From Algoriphagus sp. PAP.12 (lineage in GTDB: Bacteria > Bacteroidota > Bacteroidia > Cytophagales > Cyclobacteriaceae): a stretch of DNA of 64,000 bases. Below the pieces are notes generated by a model. The model was given only the letters and a program-made list of their open reading frames with translations, was not told the DNA's origin and did no database searches. The translations under genes and the position numbers were made by a program. The DNA is taken from assembly GCF_026652115.1 (NCBI RefSeq), contig NZ_JAPPSQ010000014.1, positions 1 to 64,000 on the forward strand, given 5' to 3'. Of this stretch, positions 63,301 through 64,000 are shown piece by piece. Each line of letters begins with the position of its first letter. Positions within the stretch are counted from its first letter, which is position 1.

Positions 63301-64000
63301 GTCAATGAATACAACAATATGCTTTTCAAGCTTGAGGCTAGTAAGAAAGTCTTGGCTTCTTCGGAAAAAGAATCTGCTTGGAAAGAAATGGCAAAACAAG
63401 TGGCGCATGAGATTAAAAACCCTTTGACTCCAATGAAACTGACTTTGCAGCATTTGTTAAGGTTGGAAGAGGCTGGACGTTTGGATGATTTGCAAAAGTT
63501 GAGAAAGTCATTGGAAACGCTTATCCATCAAGTTGATGCCTTAAGTGGAATTGCATCCTCATTTAGCACTTTTGCAAAAATGCCTCTACCAAAGAATGAA
63601 CGAATGAACTTCAAGGAAGTAGTGATGCGTGTTTTGGATTTGTACAAGAATGATGAAAAGTTGGAACTTCAATTTCAGGATGATTCTTATGCAAGTGATA
63701 TCCCAATTATGGGTGATGAAAAATTGTTCGGCAGGGTGATTTCAAATTTGATTATTAATGGATCTCAAGCTGTAGAAGAGGATAAGTTTCCAATTATCAA
63801 AGTGTGGCTTTGGATGACCGATGAGGCTGTTTTTCTTGAAATTGCGGACAATGGAAAAGGGATTCCAACTGAACTTAGGGATAAGATTTTTATTCCAAAT
63901 TTCAGTACAAAATCCACAGGGTCGGGATTAGGATTGGCCATCGCTAAATCAGGAGTCGAAACCGCAGGTGGCAAAATCTGGTTTGAAACTGAGGTGGGAG
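60340..64000 (+). CDS. Large NtrY-like sensor histidine kinase (partial)
   Basis: The frame opens with ATG at 60340 and runs past the window end, giving at least 1220 residues. Several membrane segments occur, for example near residues 8-24, 207-227 and 325-345, with large soluble stretches between them and another helix pair near 760-785. A HAMP-like linker (about 945-1000) leads to the dimerisation motif QVAHEIKNPLTPMKLTL with His at about 1023. The ATPase domain follows (NLIINGSQAV, ADNGKGIPTEL, STGSGLGLAIAKS). The kinase end is NtrY-like; the very long sensor part has no domain I can name. The partner regulator would lie beyond the window. Confidence 0.9.
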   Translation, partial: MSHELRRLIILVSGFSLLGVLILNFFFFQESEEEGFFSALQEEVHEIDREFDEDFIQILMAIGPDQDFSFEQVSVQSRHPFFILSPEKKLLFWSDFTVSLDFDQVDESKEYQLLFDPYGSYLLKNRRVSKNGSSYIVVHAFRLIWPGSIQNDYLVTGANSRLFGNSNFELKQVGEDADYTISNLAGIPMFGIDFEIGYQPAGRVGNPAILIFFISIFLLYFLLSSGFVLNRWKKGRRWQAIGYGILVVLAFRLVMLVLGFPGAYFNFSLFDPTNYAASWFNPSLGDLLLNTIFGVAVAGMVLYQLASPQTHHKIKVLATKNEQRIFFVIAFVLVSLGFYLIWVLPEDLIQNSQWPLDIEAIPTFGWFEGLSFLIIFLWAAVYVLFSITLTSLLVELNNSQKDNFQDLLILGIPVGIILTYMSTWLGIAWLVQLIFQFSAIRFKLFRNIFRLGLNTFLTFFYAGLIVAIIAGISTFQTERVQLNQSKIRFANQNLIESDVMTEFFLGEIFTRVKNDLFIQNRLGDPLLSKEPIEAKIRRIYLDNYFDQFEVKVRIFSPNGQSLVNTPDDRSLKTLRDTYIKSDYVTSLKDLYFIRGTEGNVGNQFIAFIPIMRDSNNLGTLYLELKQLRVQPGSVYPKLLLDKKYSEKLDPTRYDYAIFKQGELIRNIGSFNYTNSLLIERLGESKLLTTGIHSNGYHHLGIANGDELIVVSSQNKPFSYFFGNISLYFVIFVFLTFFTILIHSLFKGYKTFEFNYSTKLQLYLNFAFFFPIIIISIITVGLLANSYREDLDRQYIQKATLIRGNLASFLGDRTPDEVDQDQLNEEVVTLANTIAADIHLYDINGDLESTNRPNIFDKKLLAPRINPQAISEIIEQNQVQFVAEEEIGKLRYKSVYLAIPFSSSQGTSAIVSVPFFESETELNTLIADVLSNIFNAFVIIFILFLIVSFFVSKNLTFPFRLLTQKLKTTNLENNEPMHWDSKDEIGLLVNEYNNMLFKLEASKKVLASSEKESAWKEMAKQVAHEIKNPLTPMKLTLQHLLRLEEAGRLDDLQKLRKSLETLIHQVDALSGIASSFSTFAKMPLPKNERMNFKEVVMRVLDLYKNDEKLELQFQDDSYASDIPIMGDEKLFGRVISNLIINGSQAVEEDKFPIIKVWLWMTDEAVFLEIADNGKGIPTELRDKIFIPNFSTKSTGSGLGLAIAKSGVETAGGKIWFETEVG

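Noticed and set aside
1-64000. CRISPR arrays, restriction-modification systems or prophage structural genes
   Set aside because: I saw no regularly spaced repeats, no methyltransferase or nuclease pairs beyond the EVE protein, and no capsid or tail genes.

Overview
The window reads as chromosomal DNA of a Bacteroidota species, most likely of the order Cytophagales (an Algoriphagus-like member of the Cyclobacteriaceae). The reasons are two SusC/SusD outer-membrane pairs, promoters of the Bacteroidota form TTTG-N19-TAnnTTTG, few Shine-Dalgarno sites, and an alternative complex III (ACIII) operon joined to a caa3-type oxidase. The genus is an inference from gene content.

Region 1 (1-8.6 kb) is the accessory part. 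A TPP riboswitch leads a PnuT-type thiamine transporter overlapped by an acyl-CoA-dehydrogenase-like flavoprotein. A tRNA-Ser(UGA) follows, and its 3' end is repeated as a 29-bp sequence 3.3 kb downstream. Between the copies lies a small integrative element with a broken integrase, a truncated mobile-element gene and an intact three-gene HipB-HipS-HipT-like toxin-antitoxin operon. Just beyond, a sulfotransferase-like gene sits between two exact 34-bp copies of the tRNA-Ser terminator. A DoxX-like membrane protein closes the region.

Region 2 (8.6-40 kb) is mostly core metabolism between two carbohydrate-uptake loci. The first locus has SusC, SusD, a Tat-exported Gfo/Idh/MocA oxidoreductase and a DUF6807 protein. 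Then come a BrkB-like membrane protein, a hotdog thioesterase, MltG, a Nudix hydrolase, a YciO/Sua5-type protein, a WbqC-like protein, ClpC, a family X polymerase-like protein with lost catalytic aspartates, an EVE-domain protein, PyrR and PyrB, an ABC exporter, a PLP synthase with CBS domains, and a second SusC/SusD pair.

Region 3 (40-43.5 kb) has ribosomal protein S1, two tandem beta-barrel paralogues (the first with its signal peptide out of frame), and tRNA-Cys with a partial copy of itself nearby.

Region 4 (43.5-64 kb) is respiratory. A consensus promoter precedes actABCDEF, coxB, coxA, ctaA (heme A synthase), ctaB (heme O synthase), two subunit III genes and subunit IV, ending at a strong terminator. 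A second small group encodes a Sco copper chaperone, a CtaM-like DUF420 protein and a small CxxC membrane protein. Together these encode a quinol:cytochrome c oxidoreductase, a terminal oxidase and its heme and copper assembly factors. The window ends inside a very large NtrY-like sensor histidine kinase.
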